The notes beneath the pieces were generated by a model. The model ran no database searches. It had not been told where the DNA came from and was given only the letters and a program-made list of their open reading frames with translations. Below, piece by piece: positions 12,092 through 24,113 of a stretch of 64,000 bases of DNA. How positions within the stretch are numbered: position 1 is the first letter of the stretch; every line of letters starts with the position of its first letter. Made by a program: the position numbers and the translations under genes. The stretch comes from Ophioderma brevispina (taxonomy: Eukaryota > Echinodermata > Ophiuroidea > Amphilepidida > Ophiodermatidae): the NCBI GenBank assembly GCA_023653785.1, contig JAMKCH010035124.1:1-64000 (forward strand), read 5' to 3'.

Positions 12092-13549
12092 AGCTCGCGA
12101 AAGGACCACCCTCTACGTCGCCCGCCCTATTTGGGGGGGGCATATGGCAACCAAACCCACAGTAAACACACGCCGCCTTATGCCTTTTACGGGTAGTAAC
12201 GAACGAAATAAGAATTTACACCCTACCTTTTTCGCATTGTTTAAACAATTTTTCGCCGTTTTTAAGGATTTTTTAAGGACGGATTACTGTCAGGGACGGC
12301 CTAAAAACTGGAATTCCAGGGCAGGTGTCTTACTGTTGTTTACAAAATTAAAATTGATAGGTTATCGCGCCCACTTTTCGTGACTGAGAAATGACAACGC
12401 TTAGGTAGAATTAGTGTTAACAGTGGTAATAACCAGCCGCTGAGAAAAAGGAAAAAATCATTTTTGTAAAAAAAAATTCAAAACATCCAGACAAAAATAA
12501 GTAACCAACAGAATGTTGATATATCCTGTACGGTGAAAAATTGAATAGTGCCAAAAGACCGATACTGTATTTGCTGAAAAACGTGACATCTTCGGATGCG
12601 GGTTGTTGAAAGTTTAGAAAGGACGCTTCCGTGCTCATGTGATCGATTTCGGAGATCTGAAACAAAATTAGTCGCGTTTGTGCATGGAATGTGTACTACG
12701 CTTGGACTATCAGTACACGTGAAAAATGACCGGCGAGTCGAGTTACAATGGTGGTATTTAGATGAAATGGATACGATGCTTATTCAGGGCCGGGGATTAT
12801 TTTGGCTTTTACTGTACATGGAGTGATGTACTTGTACGTGACATGTGGAACAAATTTAACCGTTGTAAAGGAATTTTGTGAAAACAACAATCGTATTTAA
12901 AGCAAACTAAATGAAAATATTAAGAAAAAATAAAAATAAGTTCATCAACTTCATGAAGCAGCTTGGAAGGATCGGTGTTTTTTTCCCATTTGGGAACAGA
13001 TGCATATGGTACGGCTGCAAACATTCACAATTATTAGTGTCAATTGAAGAGCATTTTTTTTTTTTTCTTTTTTTTACACGCAGTTCGTCCATTTTTGTTA
13101 ACTGTTTACCTATTGTGCAGCCCAGGAAGAAATTACATTTTTTTCTGAGCCCGCCCAAGATGAATTACAAATGATAAACAAGTGAAAATAGTTGTTGATT
13201 TTGCCGTAAGAAATGATCAAAATGATCGATTCTTTGTGGTAAACACGTACAACTAAAACGCGGTTGTATAACGAGCACAAAAATGCAAAAGAGGCCCCCC
13301 AGTCATGGCGGAGGGTGAGTGCGCCGCCCACGGCCGGCGTCCGTAGGGGCGATCATACTGTCGCCGTCGGATTCGTGTATAGGTGGCTCACCTTGAGAGC
13401 ATCAGAGAGTAACACTTCTCCTAGTTCATTCTAAATGTTTACTGATGGTATTGTAGTGAAGGTATTGATTCATTGATCACGAGGTCTCAAACTGTAAACT
13501 AGTGTTTTCACCATGACCTTCCTCGTATATGGCACGGCCTCCACGTATA

Positions 13550-13950
13550 AAATCATGGCGAGTTTTCCCGCCGCGCATGTCGAGTTTCCGCGCTGTGTCT
13601 CAAGTTTTCCTCGCCATATGTCGAGTGTGCAGCGTTCTATGTCGAGTTTACAGCCGCTATCTGTCCAGTTTGCCTCTATTCATCGGGGTTTTGCCTCTAT
13701 ATGGTGGTTTGACATAAATCGTGTCCCAGTTTTCCCATGCTCCAGAAAAAAAATCATGCCGGAGTTTCAAAATATGTCGAGTTTGGCTATGTTGAGAAAA
13801 AATCATGTTCCAGTTTGCACATGTCTGAAAAAAATTCATGTTCCAGTTTTTTAAACTCGGCCCCCACATGATTTATTTTGGACATGATTTTTATGAAATG
13901 GCACATAGAGTTCAAACTTGATAGGCAGCGCTGTAAACTCGGCATATATA
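13550..13950. repeat. Dyad repeat of catg-tcgagttt words, copy 1
   Basis: The left half repeats words like catgtcgagttt, tatgtcgagttt and ctatctgtccagttt. The right half repeats the complementary aaactcggcat and gaacatgattt-type words. The block therefore has dyad symmetry as well as internal repetition. Related blocks are at 16660-17060, 26040-26350 and 26893-27203. Conceptual translations are repeat-driven. Confidence 0.75.
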
Positions 13951-13954
13951 TAGC

Positions 13955-14900
13955 GGGGACGTTCCTCAAGGTTCAGTCTTGGGGGCGCCCACGCTTACTT
14001 TCAATATCTATTATCAATGATCTCCATTTCTTCAATTTTCCATTCAAAATTGTCCAATACGCAGACGATACTTTTTTATTTCGTGTAATAAATGATGATT
14101 CGGAGATGGCCATTACTTCAAAATGAATTGTCACTCTTTTAAATTCTGGGTGGTCAGGAAAACAATGCGCTTCAACTGATCCACAGAAATGCCAAGTCAT
14201 GTGTTATCTCACGTCGTAAAAATTAAACCTTTGCCAACCTATTTGGGGCAATACTTCAGCTCTCCACGTCCACAGTCTCCGCCTTCTTGAGTTCAAATTG
14301 CTGCTGACCTTACTTGGAATATACACACGTTTATATTGTTACAAAAAGTGCAATAAATTGTTAGGGTTTCTCAGAAACTGTTGTTGGAAAGCAGGAACCA
14401 AAATATTCTTCTCACATTGTATCGGTCACTTGTCTTGCCCCCAAATTATTGTTTTTTTGTTCTCCTGCCTGGTTTTTATATCGCAAGAATCCAATAAATT
14501 GTTTGGCAAACATTTTCAAGACGGGCAAGTTAAAACATCTTGGGTCAAAAAAAGGGGGGAACAATCGTACAGGAGCGTTTACAGCAGCTTAATCTAATGG
14601 ATTTGAATAATCGGTAGAAATTTATCTGCTTTGCATGTAGTTGAGTTTACCAAATGTAGTACATTTTTGTTTAAGTAAATGGTCAATAATAGTCGTCATA
14701 CTGAGGATTTCTTTTTAACAACCAATCACACCAAAAACTGAAAGTTTTCAAGCATTGTAATATCTGTCATTTCCCTCCTTTGTGGTCTGGGGTTCCAAAA
14801 TCAATTAGGGAAGATTTTCATTCTCAACTCTGGCAGCAATTCTTTTAAAAAACCACCTCAAAAAGTATGTACACAATTGAGTATTGAAGAGATGGACTTA
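13955..14900 (+). pseudogene. Non-LTR retrotransposon reverse transcriptase remnant, copy 1
   Basis: Translated across shifting frames, this shows the order expected for the RT of CR1/Jockey-group LINEs. GDVPQGSVLG lies at 13955-13984 and VQYADDTFLF, with the catalytic YADD, at about 14052-14081. Then come NPQKCQVM-like and LTWN residues, a KLLGFLR block and an RAS..ILGQKKG block near 14515-14560. Many frameshifts and stops break it, so no active protein is possible. It begins abruptly at the end of the dyad repeat, so the 5' part including the endonuclease is missing. Clade beyond CR1/Jockey-like is not resolvable by eye. Confidence 0.8.
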
Positions 14901-15215
14901 TAACAAATATCTGTGCAATTTTATAATTTTGTATTTTATTAATGTATTTCATTTAGTGGGGTTCAATAGGGTGACGCCTTTCGACGTGATTTTCTGGCGC
15001 CCTATGGGTTCGGATGCCTTAACGGACCTTAGCGGAATAACCACCCAGGTTTATGTGGGCTTATTCCGTTAGGTTTCCGACTGCGTGGGGTTGTCGGCGG
15101 GGAACGAGTGTGTCGGAGGGGGCGTCAACTTATGGAAGGAAACACCCTTATTTCATTTACAAGTTTCTTGCTTCCCCATCAGTGGCCCACTTCCTAGTCT
15201 TGGAGTATGAGCATG

Positions 15216-15290
15216 TGGGGTGTGTGTGTGCGTGGGTGTGTGTGTGTGTGCGCATGTTGTGTTGTGTGTTGCGTGTGTGTTTGTGGGTAT
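15216..15290. repeat. (GT)n microsatellite
   Basis: A degenerate gt tract inside unit 1 of the 3.1-kb duplication; its equivalent in unit 2 is at 18255-18332. Confidence 0.9.
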
Positions 15291-16659
15291 ACCAGACTGG
15301 AAGGGGCCCAGGGTGTGAAATACCTTTAGTGTGCAATTTTTACATGTAAGGGATTGGGATTGTGATTGGCTCAGGGGGTTTGGTGGAGTCACACCCATCT
15401 GGTGACAGGACGTGTTGCTTCTGCATGGCACCAGGCTAGCCTACCTCTGTCACCTTTATTTTTATGTTCTTTCATCTGCTTTGATTTGTCGATTAATTCT
15501 TGATGTATTTTAGGCCAAATGTTTAAATAAATAATTAAAATTCGAGTATTACAACGCATGCAACAAAATGAAACTCGGACATGCGAGGGAAAACTCGCCA
15601 TGATTTGAACGTGGAAGCGTGCCACATCCTCTGAATCAATAAAGAGTTGTACGCCCTGGGTAGCTTGTGGCGCCCCTGGTCTTTGCTGAGGTTGCTCCTG
15701 TGTGTCCTGATGAATTATGGACTTCCTTTACGCTATCCGAAACCAATCCGTTTCCTTATCCCAATATAGCACCCCTTCCAATCGAGAATGACCTGTTTTT
15801 TGATGGTCTCCAACAGGCGAAGGTGGTGGGGTTGGTGGTGCTAGGCCTGCGGTGGTCAAGCGATTTCTGGGTTCAGTGGATCTAGCTGATCCCCAAAACA
15901 AGGTTCATTGCAATCATTACCATTAAAATGATACGATGATTATTTCAGGGCCCTGTATTATTTGGCTTTTACTGTACATGGAATGATTGTACGTGTACGT
16001 GGAATGTGGAACTAAATTTAACCATGTTTTAAAATTTTGGAATTTTGTGAAAACAAACAATCATTTAAAGCAAACTAAATGAAAATATATAAAAATAAAA
16101 TAAGTATTCAACTTCATTAGAAGCTTTGCAGATTCGGTGGTTCCCATTTGGGGAAACAGATGCTATGGATACGGCTGCAGACATTCACATCTTCATGTGT
16201 CATTGGAGCATATTTACCACGCAGTTCGTTTCCATTTTGTAACCTTTAATCGCTATTTGTGCAGCCAAGGAAATTTACATTTTTTCTGAGCCGACCCAAG
16301 ATGATATAAAATGGTAACAGTGAAAAGTGTTGATTTTTGCCGTCAGAACTGAGCAAAATTATCGATTCTTGTGTTAAACCGTACAACGTAAAACCTGGTG
16401 TAAACGAGAAATGCAAAAGATGCCCCCCCCCAGTCATGGCGGATGGTGGGGGCGCCGCCCACGGAGTAGTAGGGGCGAGAAAGGAATAGTCGCCGTCGGA
16501 TCGGGTATAGGTGGCTGCACTGAGAGCCTCAGAGAGTAAACTTCTCCTTTTATTCTATAATTACTGATGGGATTGTAGTGAAGGGATTGATTTATTGATC
16601 AGAGGTCATCAAACTGTAACTAGGTCACCATGACTTCCTCGTATGGCACGCTCCACGTA

Positions 16660-17060
16660 TCAAAATCATGGCGAGTTTTTCCCGCGCATGTCGAGGTTTC
16701 CTGCGCTGTGTATCGAGTTTTCCTAGCCATTGTCGAGTGTGCAGCGTTATATGTCGAGTTTACAGCGCATTGTCCAAGTTTACCCTCTATACATCGGGTT
16801 TTGGTTTTGCTCTCTAATGGTGAGTTTGACATAAATCGTGTCCAGTGTTTTCTCATGTCAGGAAAAAAAAATCGGCCGAGTTTCAAAATCATGTGAGTTT
16901 GCTTCTTGTTGAGAAAAAATCATGTCAGTTTGCAATGTTGAAAAAAAAATCATGGTCCGTTTTTTAAAATCTCGGCATGATTTATTCTGGACCTGATTTA
17001 TGAAACTCGGCAACATAGAGTTCAAACTGGATAGGCAGCGCTTGTAAACTCGACATTATA
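16660..17060. repeat. Dyad repeat of catg-tcgagttt words, copy 2
   Basis: Counterpart of 13550-13950 within the second 3.1-kb unit, with the same order of words and the same break into LINE sequence near 17060. Confidence 0.75.
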
Positions 17061-17960
17061 GGGGGCGTTCTCAAGGTTCAGTATGGGGCCGCTACTGTCC
17101 AATAGCTAATATCAATGATCTCCATCTCATCTCCATTCAAAAATTGTTCAAAACGCAGACGATACTTTTTTATTTCGTTGTCATAAATGATTGATTATGG
17201 AGATGCCATACTTCAAAAAAGGACTGTCCACTCTAAATTGGTTGTCAGAAACAATGCTCTTCAACTGAATCCACAGAAATGCCAAGTCATGTTATCTCAC
17301 GTCGTAAAAATAAACCACCTGCAACCTATTTTTGTGTCATAACTCAGTTCCCAAGTCCACGTCCCGCCTTCTTGGAGTTCAAAATTGCTGTGACCTTACT
17401 TGGAATGAAAACGTTTCTATTGTTACCAAAAGTGCAATAAATAGTTAGGGTTTCTCAGAAACTGTTGTTGGCAAGCAGGGACCAAAATATCTTCTCCATT
17501 GTACGTCACTTGTCTGCCCATTTATTGAGTTTTGTCTCCTGCTGGTTTTTATATCGCAAGAATCACATAAACATTGTTTGGAAAACATTCAAAACGGGCA
17601 AGGTAAATACTTTTTGGGTCAAAAAAGGGGGAACAATCCGTTACATACAGGGAGCGTTTACAGCAGCTTAATCTAATGGATTGAATAACGTAGAAATTTA
17701 TCTGCTTGATGTAGTTGTATTACCAATGTAGGTACATTTGATTTCAGTAATTGGTCAATTAATAGCCGTCATACTGAGGATCTTCTTTTAACCACCATAT
17801 CACACCAAAAACGGACAGTTTCAGGCATTGTATATCTGTTAATTTCACTCCTGGTGGTCTGGGGTTCCAAATCAATTAGAATATTTCATTCTCAACAGGC
17901 AGCATTCTTTTAAAAAACAACTCAAAAAGTATTGTAAACAAATTGAGTATGAAGAGATGG
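17060..17960 (+). pseudogene. Non-LTR retrotransposon reverse transcriptase remnant, copy 2
   Basis: Second copy of the RT remnant in the tandem unit. The CAAGGTTCAGT block (PQGS) and the gcagacgatact block (ADDT) are both present, but the Tyr codon of YADD reads as Asn here (aac). Frameshifts differ from copy 1. Comparing the two copies resolves blocks such as LYRKNHIN near 17540. Confidence 0.75.
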
Positions 17961-18254
17961 AACTTATCACAAATATAGTTGCAATTTATAATTGTTATTT
18001 TATAATGTATTTCATTAGGGTGTTTGCCATAGGGTTGACGCCTGTTCTGGACGGCTTTTCTGGCGCCCTATGGGCTCGGATGCCTGAACGGACCTTAGCG
18101 AATAACACACGGTTTATGTGGAGTATTCCGTTAAGGTTCCGGAATTCGTGGGGTTGTCGGGAAGGTGTCGGAGGGGGTGGCGTCACCTTATGGAAACACC
18201 CTTTCATTTACAAGTTTCTGGCTTCCCCCTCAGTGCCAAATTCCAGTCTGTGAG

Positions 18255-18332
18255 TATGAGCATGTGTTGGATGTGTGTGCGTGTGTGTGTGGTGTGTGCG
18301 CATGTGTGTGTGTGTGTGCGTGTGTGTTTGTG
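18255..18332. repeat. (GT)n microsatellite
   Basis: Counterpart of the 15.2-kb tract. Confidence 0.9.
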
Positions 18333-18964
18333 GGTATACAGACTCGAAGGGCCCAGTCCAGAGTGTGAAATACCGGTGTGTGCAATATTACATGTAATGT
18401 ATGTATTTGTGTGTGGCTAAGTGGGTTTGGTGGAGTCATACCCCTCTGGTGACAGCGATTGTTTGTTCTGACTTCACCAGGCTAGCCTACTGTGCCACCT
18501 TTATTTTTATGTTCTTCATTGCTTTTATTTGGATATTATTTCTTGATGTATTTTAGCCAAATGTTTAAAAAATAATAAAATTCGATATACAACGCATGAA
18601 ACTCGACATGCGAGGGAAAACTCGCAATGATTTGATACGTGGAGCGTGCCAACATCCTCTGAATCAATAAAAGAGGTTGTACCCCTGGGTAGCTTGTGGC
18701 GCCCCTGGTCTTTGCTGAGGTTGATCCTGTGTGTTCCGATGAATAGGGATCCTTACGCCTCTCGAAACCAATCCGTTTCCTTATCCAATATAGCAACCCT
18801 TCCCTAATCGGTGCTATGACCTGCTTTTTGGTTGGTCTCCAACAGGCGAGGTGGTGGTGCTAGGCCTGCGGTGTTCAGAAATTCTGGTGTCAGTGGTCTA
18901 GCTGATCCCAACAGAGGATTCATTGCAATCCATACAATTAACATGATACACAGTCCACAGGCAT

Positions 18965-19612
18965 TGGCCCGGGGGGGATTTTGTTAATGGGTTGCAGCCA
19001 AAGCTGATCTAAGAGTGTTGCTGGGTTTTAAATAAACAGACAAACCCCTTGTAGTAAAAATCCTACGAAGTGCTTCAGATGCTCCGCGTCATAGGGCACC
19101 TGGACAATACTGCCAACAGGTGGCCTTGTCCCTGGATTCGGTTGTCTGGGCAGTTTAGTGTTGTAGGCAGGTAACATAAAGTCCCAATTCCCATCAGCAT
19201 AGCCACACATTTTGAGAGAATCTTGATACTGTCTTTTTCCAAGATTCTTATCTTCATCTTCTGTGATCATGTGTCCGGCTATGTGTATTAAATCGTACGG
19301 ACAACAGAGAGTTTATGCTGGAGTGGTGATGGGACTCAAAAGACAGGTATTGGTTGGTATGAGTAGGCTTTTGATACACAGTCACTTGATGGAGCCATCT
19401 GGCTGCGTTGCATGAGGGTTGTCCAACATAGGAAGTTTGCCGTCTTTTTACCTTTCAAACGTGAACTGGATAGCCGAGTTCACACTATTAAGATGTTGTG
19501 TGAAGGTGTCAATGTCGGCACGCTTGAGAACTACCAGGGTGTCGTCTACATACCTTCCCCAAAAGGAGGGCCTTACAGGTGACGACTGGATGGCTTTCTC
19601 TCAAAAATATTG
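18965..19612 (-). pseudogene. Penelope-like element reverse transcriptase fragment
   Basis: On the minus strand from about 19612, conceptual translation gives FWGRYVDDTLVVLKRADI, then a QHLNSVN..IQFTFE block, KDGKLPMLD, KPTHT, YLSFESHH, a CGY-type block, IVQVPY, EALRRIF and KPSNTLRSAL. This order matches Penelope-like element RTs. The YVDD catalytic motif with a preceding WGR, the KPTHT.QYL stretch and a C-terminal LRR-F...KP..TLR are characteristic of that group. At least two stop codons and several frameshifts make it a relic. The start of the RT and the GIY-YIG endonuclease are absent; the 3' end abuts the 3.1-kb tandem repeat. Confidence 0.85.
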
Positions 19613-20684
19613 ATTACGCTTTATTCCGTAAAATTGTCTATTGCACTAAATATTTTGTTACTTTATGTTCAAAAATGAACCCAGTTCTGCGACAAAAAAA
19701 TCTTTTTCAACGTCTAACCATTTATACAGAATAAAATAAAGTTTCAATAATATATTACGCAATTATTCCGTAATAGCTCGTAATATTGTGTTTTGTACTA
19801 AACTCCACTACCGTCCTCTTACTCGCCTCTTACTACAACTCCTGTTCGCGCTCACTACGTAATTTGGAAGACAACAAGAACGCCAAGATCACGTCGACTC
19901 GTTGATGATAGAAGCAGAGCCCATGTAAAGATGTTTATTGTAATGGAGCATTCATTTGAAGTGCGCCCGTAAATTATTTGGCATGATGCACCTTATATTT
20001 CTATTTGGTTTTATTTGTATTTGAATCTCCATGCTATTGTAAACTTTCGAATGCGCTCCTGAATTCCATAAGATTGCTGGTAAAATGCTAATACAATACA
20101 ATTTGTAACTTCTTCCTGCGTTATTTGCACAAAAATTTTAAGGAACATTTTTTAAGCTAATACGAATATATTTGTAGACTTGTCAAGTGAATTTGACTGA
20201 AATAAAGCCACATCCCTATACAAGAACCTTTCAGCTCGATGTCAACGAAACATTAACCTTGTTTAGACACCGCACTGCTGCAGTCAATCGCTATAACTTC
20301 CTCTATAACATCTACAGCTGGATTTACATGAAGTGCCAGGAAGGACTGTTCTCCCCAAAAGAGTTAAATGGCAAAAATAATTAAAAGACGAAGTGGAAAT
20401 GGATTCAGGAAAATATTTAAAGAGCAGTTTGCAACGATCACTCTAGGACGAATAGACATGATAGGACGTGAATAAAATAGCCATGGTCTTACCAGAGATA
20501 AGGAGGTGAGTTTTTAACATTTTATTTTCAATTTAAGATATCTTTTAACGACGGATATTCATAATCAAGATACGGAATGGGTGGTCCACTGCGATCATCC
20601 CCTTGCTACGTCTTGTCAAAGCCACATTCCTAATTTGTATTTATGACCTGGTCTGAATCACTGGGATCTGCGTAGTACGAATTA
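19613..20684. other. No assigned gene; one weak open frame
   Basis: 19621-19690 repeats the block near 10990. A 65-codon frame at 20187-20384 (plus) is open further upstream and has mixed, non-repetitive composition (NRYNFLYNIYSWIYMKC). It is the most protein-like stretch here but lacks a recognisable domain or clear splice sites. It may be a piece of a transposon ORF. Otherwise nothing is seen. Confidence 0.35.
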
Positions 20685-21700
20685 AATAGTTGGCAACAGG
20701 GTGTCTCAGAAGAAACGTTACCCTCCAGAAAATGGAAAACGCGCCATTTTGCCTTACCGTAATCAATTCTATCCTTGTTTAGCTTTCGATTATGAAAATA
20801 TATAACTCTTTGAACATTACGGTGAAAACAAGAAAGAAACGTATTATAAAAAAAAAACCACAAACAATGACTATTCCCTAAAATGAGGCAACATTCTTTG
20901 TCCACGGCTACATAGTAGAGAAACAGTACATTGTAATTCTTTATGGATTTGGGCCCACATAAAGTTCTACATTTAATTAATTGTTCGCATTGTAATGCCT
21001 AAGAGCACCTGAAACATCACTTAATTGTTCTGCAGATAAGTGGACTATATCCCCTCACCGTCTCCATCATGTGTTATGAATTTGGTTTTTAAAGTGCACT
21101 TCCAAAATAATTGGGCATTGGGGGCATACTCCTACAATGGCCTATTCTACTGAACTCTTGGGGAATGGACCATCGTTATCAGTGAATAGGTATATACGTT
21201 TTCCCTCAAAGTAGGGTCCCAGTTAAATGGCAATCAAGGAGAACAGAGATAAAATTCTGGAGCATGGCAAGATCCTAAAGAAGTCCAGGAGAGGAAGATA
21301 TGATCGTCAACGACAGGAACGATTCAGCCGCAATTAATGCTGCGTGCGTACTGACACTGAACCAATAAAACTACTAAAACAGCCAGCAACGGACCTTGAA
21401 ATTTGAGAGTATAATTGGCCAGGAGGGTCTTAAAAAACCCCCATTTTAGGTCGGGATATTGGACCATGGTTTCCTCTGCTAAGTGTCTAGCCGTGGACAA
21501 AGGACGTTTGCCATCATTTTTCGGGTATACATACCTCATGTTGGTTATTTTTTAACCGTTTCTTTCTTGTTTTCACCATATGTTCACCAAAACTACATAT
21601 TTTCATAATATAAAGCTAAACAGGATACGATGAAGAAGTAGTCAAATGGCCCCCGTTTATGGGGGGATAACGTTCTTTCTGAGACACCCTTTTGCTACAT
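20685..21700. mobile_element. Long inverted-repeat element
   Basis: The left arm at 20685-20915 is the imperfect reverse complement of the right arm at 21487-21700. Examples are gggtgtctcag on the left against ctgagacaccc on the right, aacaagaaagaaac against gtttctttcttgtt, and tgtccacggct against agccgtggaca. The spacer is about 570 bp. This is the plan of a non-autonomous TIR or fold-back transposon. No transposase is recognised in the spacer. The minus frame at 21324-21539 spans spacer and arm and is not supported as a gene. Confidence 0.7.
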
Positions 21701-22679
21701 AGGCGATATGGTTCATATTGTGCATATTAACGTTGTTGATAAGCTGGCTACATGCACAAATTTCTATTAATTTGCACTTGTTTGGTTTTAGAACACTTAC
21801 CAACATGACCAAAAACCTTTTACGGTTTATTGGACAAACCAACAGAAAAGATCATACATGTTCAATAGGGCAAGCATTCTGATTATACAAAAAAATATGT
21901 TTCTAAAAAAATGGGGCGCAATTTTCTAGAAATATCCTCATGTTTTTTTAATGCACAGACGAGACCAACGTTACCCGCATTTTCCCTTCTCACATTCTTC
22001 CATGCGTGACTGATCAGTCAAATTCACAATTTTCAAGTTGACAAGATTATCTTTGAGTGGAACAAAGGGGGGGGGGGGGTTCTAGGGCCCCGCAAAATTC
22101 GAGTTTTACGGCAGACGATAACAATTTCGGACTCGTATTCAAATTATTAAAACCATCAAACATATTTTCATTTTAATGTGATAACAAATAAATATAAAAT
22201 TCAGTATGGGAAAGTTAGGCGGCAAATAATGGCACCTACCAAAAATATGTCATAGTAAATAATCACAATAATATGCATTCCATAATTCGGAGGAATAGTT
22301 CATTGGTAAAACACTTTATGTAATTACCATTTTATTGCTTATTATAGTCATATGACCCTTCAAGTGTGGTAACAATTTCATTGAGAAATTCATAACATGG
22401 TTAACTGAGTGCCCCCCCCCCCATCCACAAACGAGAATAGAAAGACCGCGTCCACTCAAGTGCAAAGTTGCATTTCCCGGAGCATTTCATGAAAATAAAC
22501 AATAATGCACCTTGGACCTCAATCACATGTTAACTACAATGACAGAAGATATGCTTAGACCTATAACGTTTCTGGAATAAAGGAATTTTACTTCTGTAAT
22601 TGTAAAGGTCCATGAGTCGCCTTTGTCGCTCTTACTTACGAATATGCGAATCATACTCTTTAAAAGCTTACGTAAGATT
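21701..22679. other. No supported gene
   Basis: A G-run with ttctagggccccgc at 22062-22092 is a reduced relative of the 11.1-kb motif. A C-run lies near 22411. No exon is recognised. Confidence 0.45.
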
Positions 22680-23787
22680 GTGTGTGAACGCTAAACGACT
22701 GGATGATTCAGACTACGATTGTTTATATGAAAAGCTTCCTGTAAGAAGTATCATTTTGCGAGACCAACTATCATCTCTCATATTTTTCTGCGTGTTTTCT
22801 GTATTTATTTTAATCCAAAAGGAGACGTTTCTACCTCGAGTTGCTGGTGTCATTATGCGTTTATCCAGATTATTTCCACTGGTGTTCATATACATGTTCG
22901 CTCTTGCAGCTGTCGTATTGCCTGATGAATCCAGCGAAGAAGGTACATAAATTGCACAAAAATAAAACAAGTTCATAAAAGTTAGAAATTCTTTGAATAA
23001 AACTGTATAGGTCTATCAAAATTGAATATGATGCTCTGAGCCCCGGATTCAGAAATGATGAAGTCAAAGCCTTCAAATAAAATCAATATCAATATAATAA
23101 TTATTTAAAAAATTGAGAAATCCTTTCCTAAGCTTTTATACATTTGAACACACTATTTTTATTGTCTAACATATTGTTGTAACAACGAATAGACATCACC
23201 AATACTGGACTTGACCATTTAACCCTCCGGAAAAAGGCAATGTCCGTATTATATAGTACACTCGGTCTGTGAACTCTAAATCTAGGGACGCTGTTATAAT
23301 GCCTAACGTTCTGTTTTTCAAAAGCACGGTGTAAATTCTTGCACCATTTAAAGGCGGGTTCACATAGTAGCGGCAGATAACCGACGAAAGGCGATGGACG
23401 TGAAAATCTCAAAATTATGGGCGACAAAGCAACGGCAAAAGGGGAAAACTAAGATTCGCTGACGGGTGGAAACGACCTTCAGCAACAACGCGACGGCAAG
23501 GGATGAATGGCTGCTGCAGGGAACGGAGTCTAGCGAACAAAATCGGACGTTGTATGGGCGGTAAGTGACGATGTCTCGACGGAACCCGACAACAAATTCG
23601 TTACAATTTCGTCACTTGCCACTATGTGTCGTCAGGGTTCGAGATGTGGCGTCACTTGCCGTTGTTTTGTCGTCAACGGTCGTTGACAACGACTACCAAC
23701 GAAATTGTGACGAGCTCAAAAGTCTCTCAAAACGGGTAGAGACGGCCTCGTATGTCATGGAAATGTCAAAGAAATTAAGGTTGGGGT
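22680..23787 (+). repeat. Duplicated block carrying signal-peptide exon, copy 1
   Basis: 22680 to about 23150 is identical, apart from later indels, to 24386-24868 (offset 1706). The following part through 23500 matches 24869-25210 with many small indels. The end of the block (about 23511-23787) recurs at 24114-24390 (offset 603). The structure is therefore a nested tandem duplication of A-X-X'-A'-X'' type. Confidence 0.9.
22855..22942 (+). CDS. First coding exon of a secreted SSEE-type protein (copy A)
   Basis: ATG at 22855 opens 29 codons plus one base, ending at a donor GAAG|gtacat. The product starts MRLSRLFPLVFIYMF, a short basic n-region and a strong hydrophobic core ending in ALAAVVLP, followed by the acidic DESSEEG. 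This is a textbook signal peptide followed by an acidic propiece. I chose this Met because it gives the signal peptide; the frame is also open upstream to 22612, which I read as 5'UTR. The exon ends in phase 1, as does the paralogous exon at 61227-61317, whose end also reads SSEEG. The same exon is repeated exactly at 24561-24648. Downstream exons are proposed at 30395 and 32416. Function unknown. Confidence 0.6.
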
Positions 23788-23897
23788 CTCTAACGAAATC
23801 TGAACGGAATTACAACGAATTGTTTTGCCGTCACAAAATTTTCAATATGCTGAAAATATTCCGACGGACGCGACGGATATTTTCGGCCGTCTGTGGT
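23347..23897. repeat. GACGG/CAACG-rich repeat, copy 1
   Basis: It begins ttaaaggcgggttcacatag and continues as a stretch rich in gacgg, caacg and cgtcac words, ending at cgtctgtggtc just before a T run. Related copies start at 25054, 25703, 26555 and 27408. The tta-aaggcgg..cacatagtagcggc start is shared by all, in the same orientation. It is probably a non-autonomous element family or satellite. Confidence 0.65.
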
Positions 23898-24113
23898 CTT
23901 TTTTTTTTTTTTTTTTTTGGTTAATGACAATGGTTCCCCATCGTATGGTGGTTCTATCCCATTGGATATGTATTTGTGATACATGATTGGACGCAAAAAC
24001 TGTATTACAACAGGGGTTCACATCTTATGTTCGCTCTCGCGTGCCATATTTGTCCGCGATTTTGGTAACGATCATTACGGTCAGTATCACAGATTGAGTG
24101 AGCCCACCGGGGG
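23898..24113. other. T run and unique spacer between duplicated blocks
   Basis: About 19 T and then some 190 bp that are not part of the surrounding duplications. It separates the two copies of block X. Confidence 0.7.

Larger units (their letters stand above)
9982..12759. other. Repeat-rich stretch without genes
   Basis: It contains several G-run motifs (annotated separately), A-rich tracts, and a block near 10990-11030 (ttattccgtaaaattgtc) that recurs at 19621-19690. The open frames at 10532-10804 and 12144-12383 have no domain or splice support. Confidence 0.5.
12760..15905 (+). repeat. 3.1-kb tandem duplication, unit 1
   Basis: The unit starts near a gatacgatg...tttggcttttactgtacatgg block and ends near gatcccc.aaaca.aggttcattgcaatc. 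The same series of blocks follows in the same order at 15930-18945. Inside are a catgtcgagttt-type dyad repeat (13550-13950), LINE reverse transcriptase remains (13955-14900), a (GT)n tract (15216-15290) and the aatcaataaagagttgtac block. The two units differ by very many single-base indels plus substitutions. Confidence 0.9.
15930..18945 (+). repeat. 3.1-kb tandem duplication, unit 2
   Basis: It repeats unit 1 block for block, offset about 3168 bases at the start and about 3020 at the end. The shrinkage comes from scattered small deletions. It contains its own dyad repeat, RT remnant and (GT)n tract. Unit 2 breaks off at the Penelope-like relic near 18960. Confidence 0.9.

Noticed and set aside
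11863..12165. Gly/Lys- or Pro/Phe-rich proteins on either strand
   Set aside because: The frames are made entirely of homopolymer runs of G, A and T and would not survive a one-base length error.
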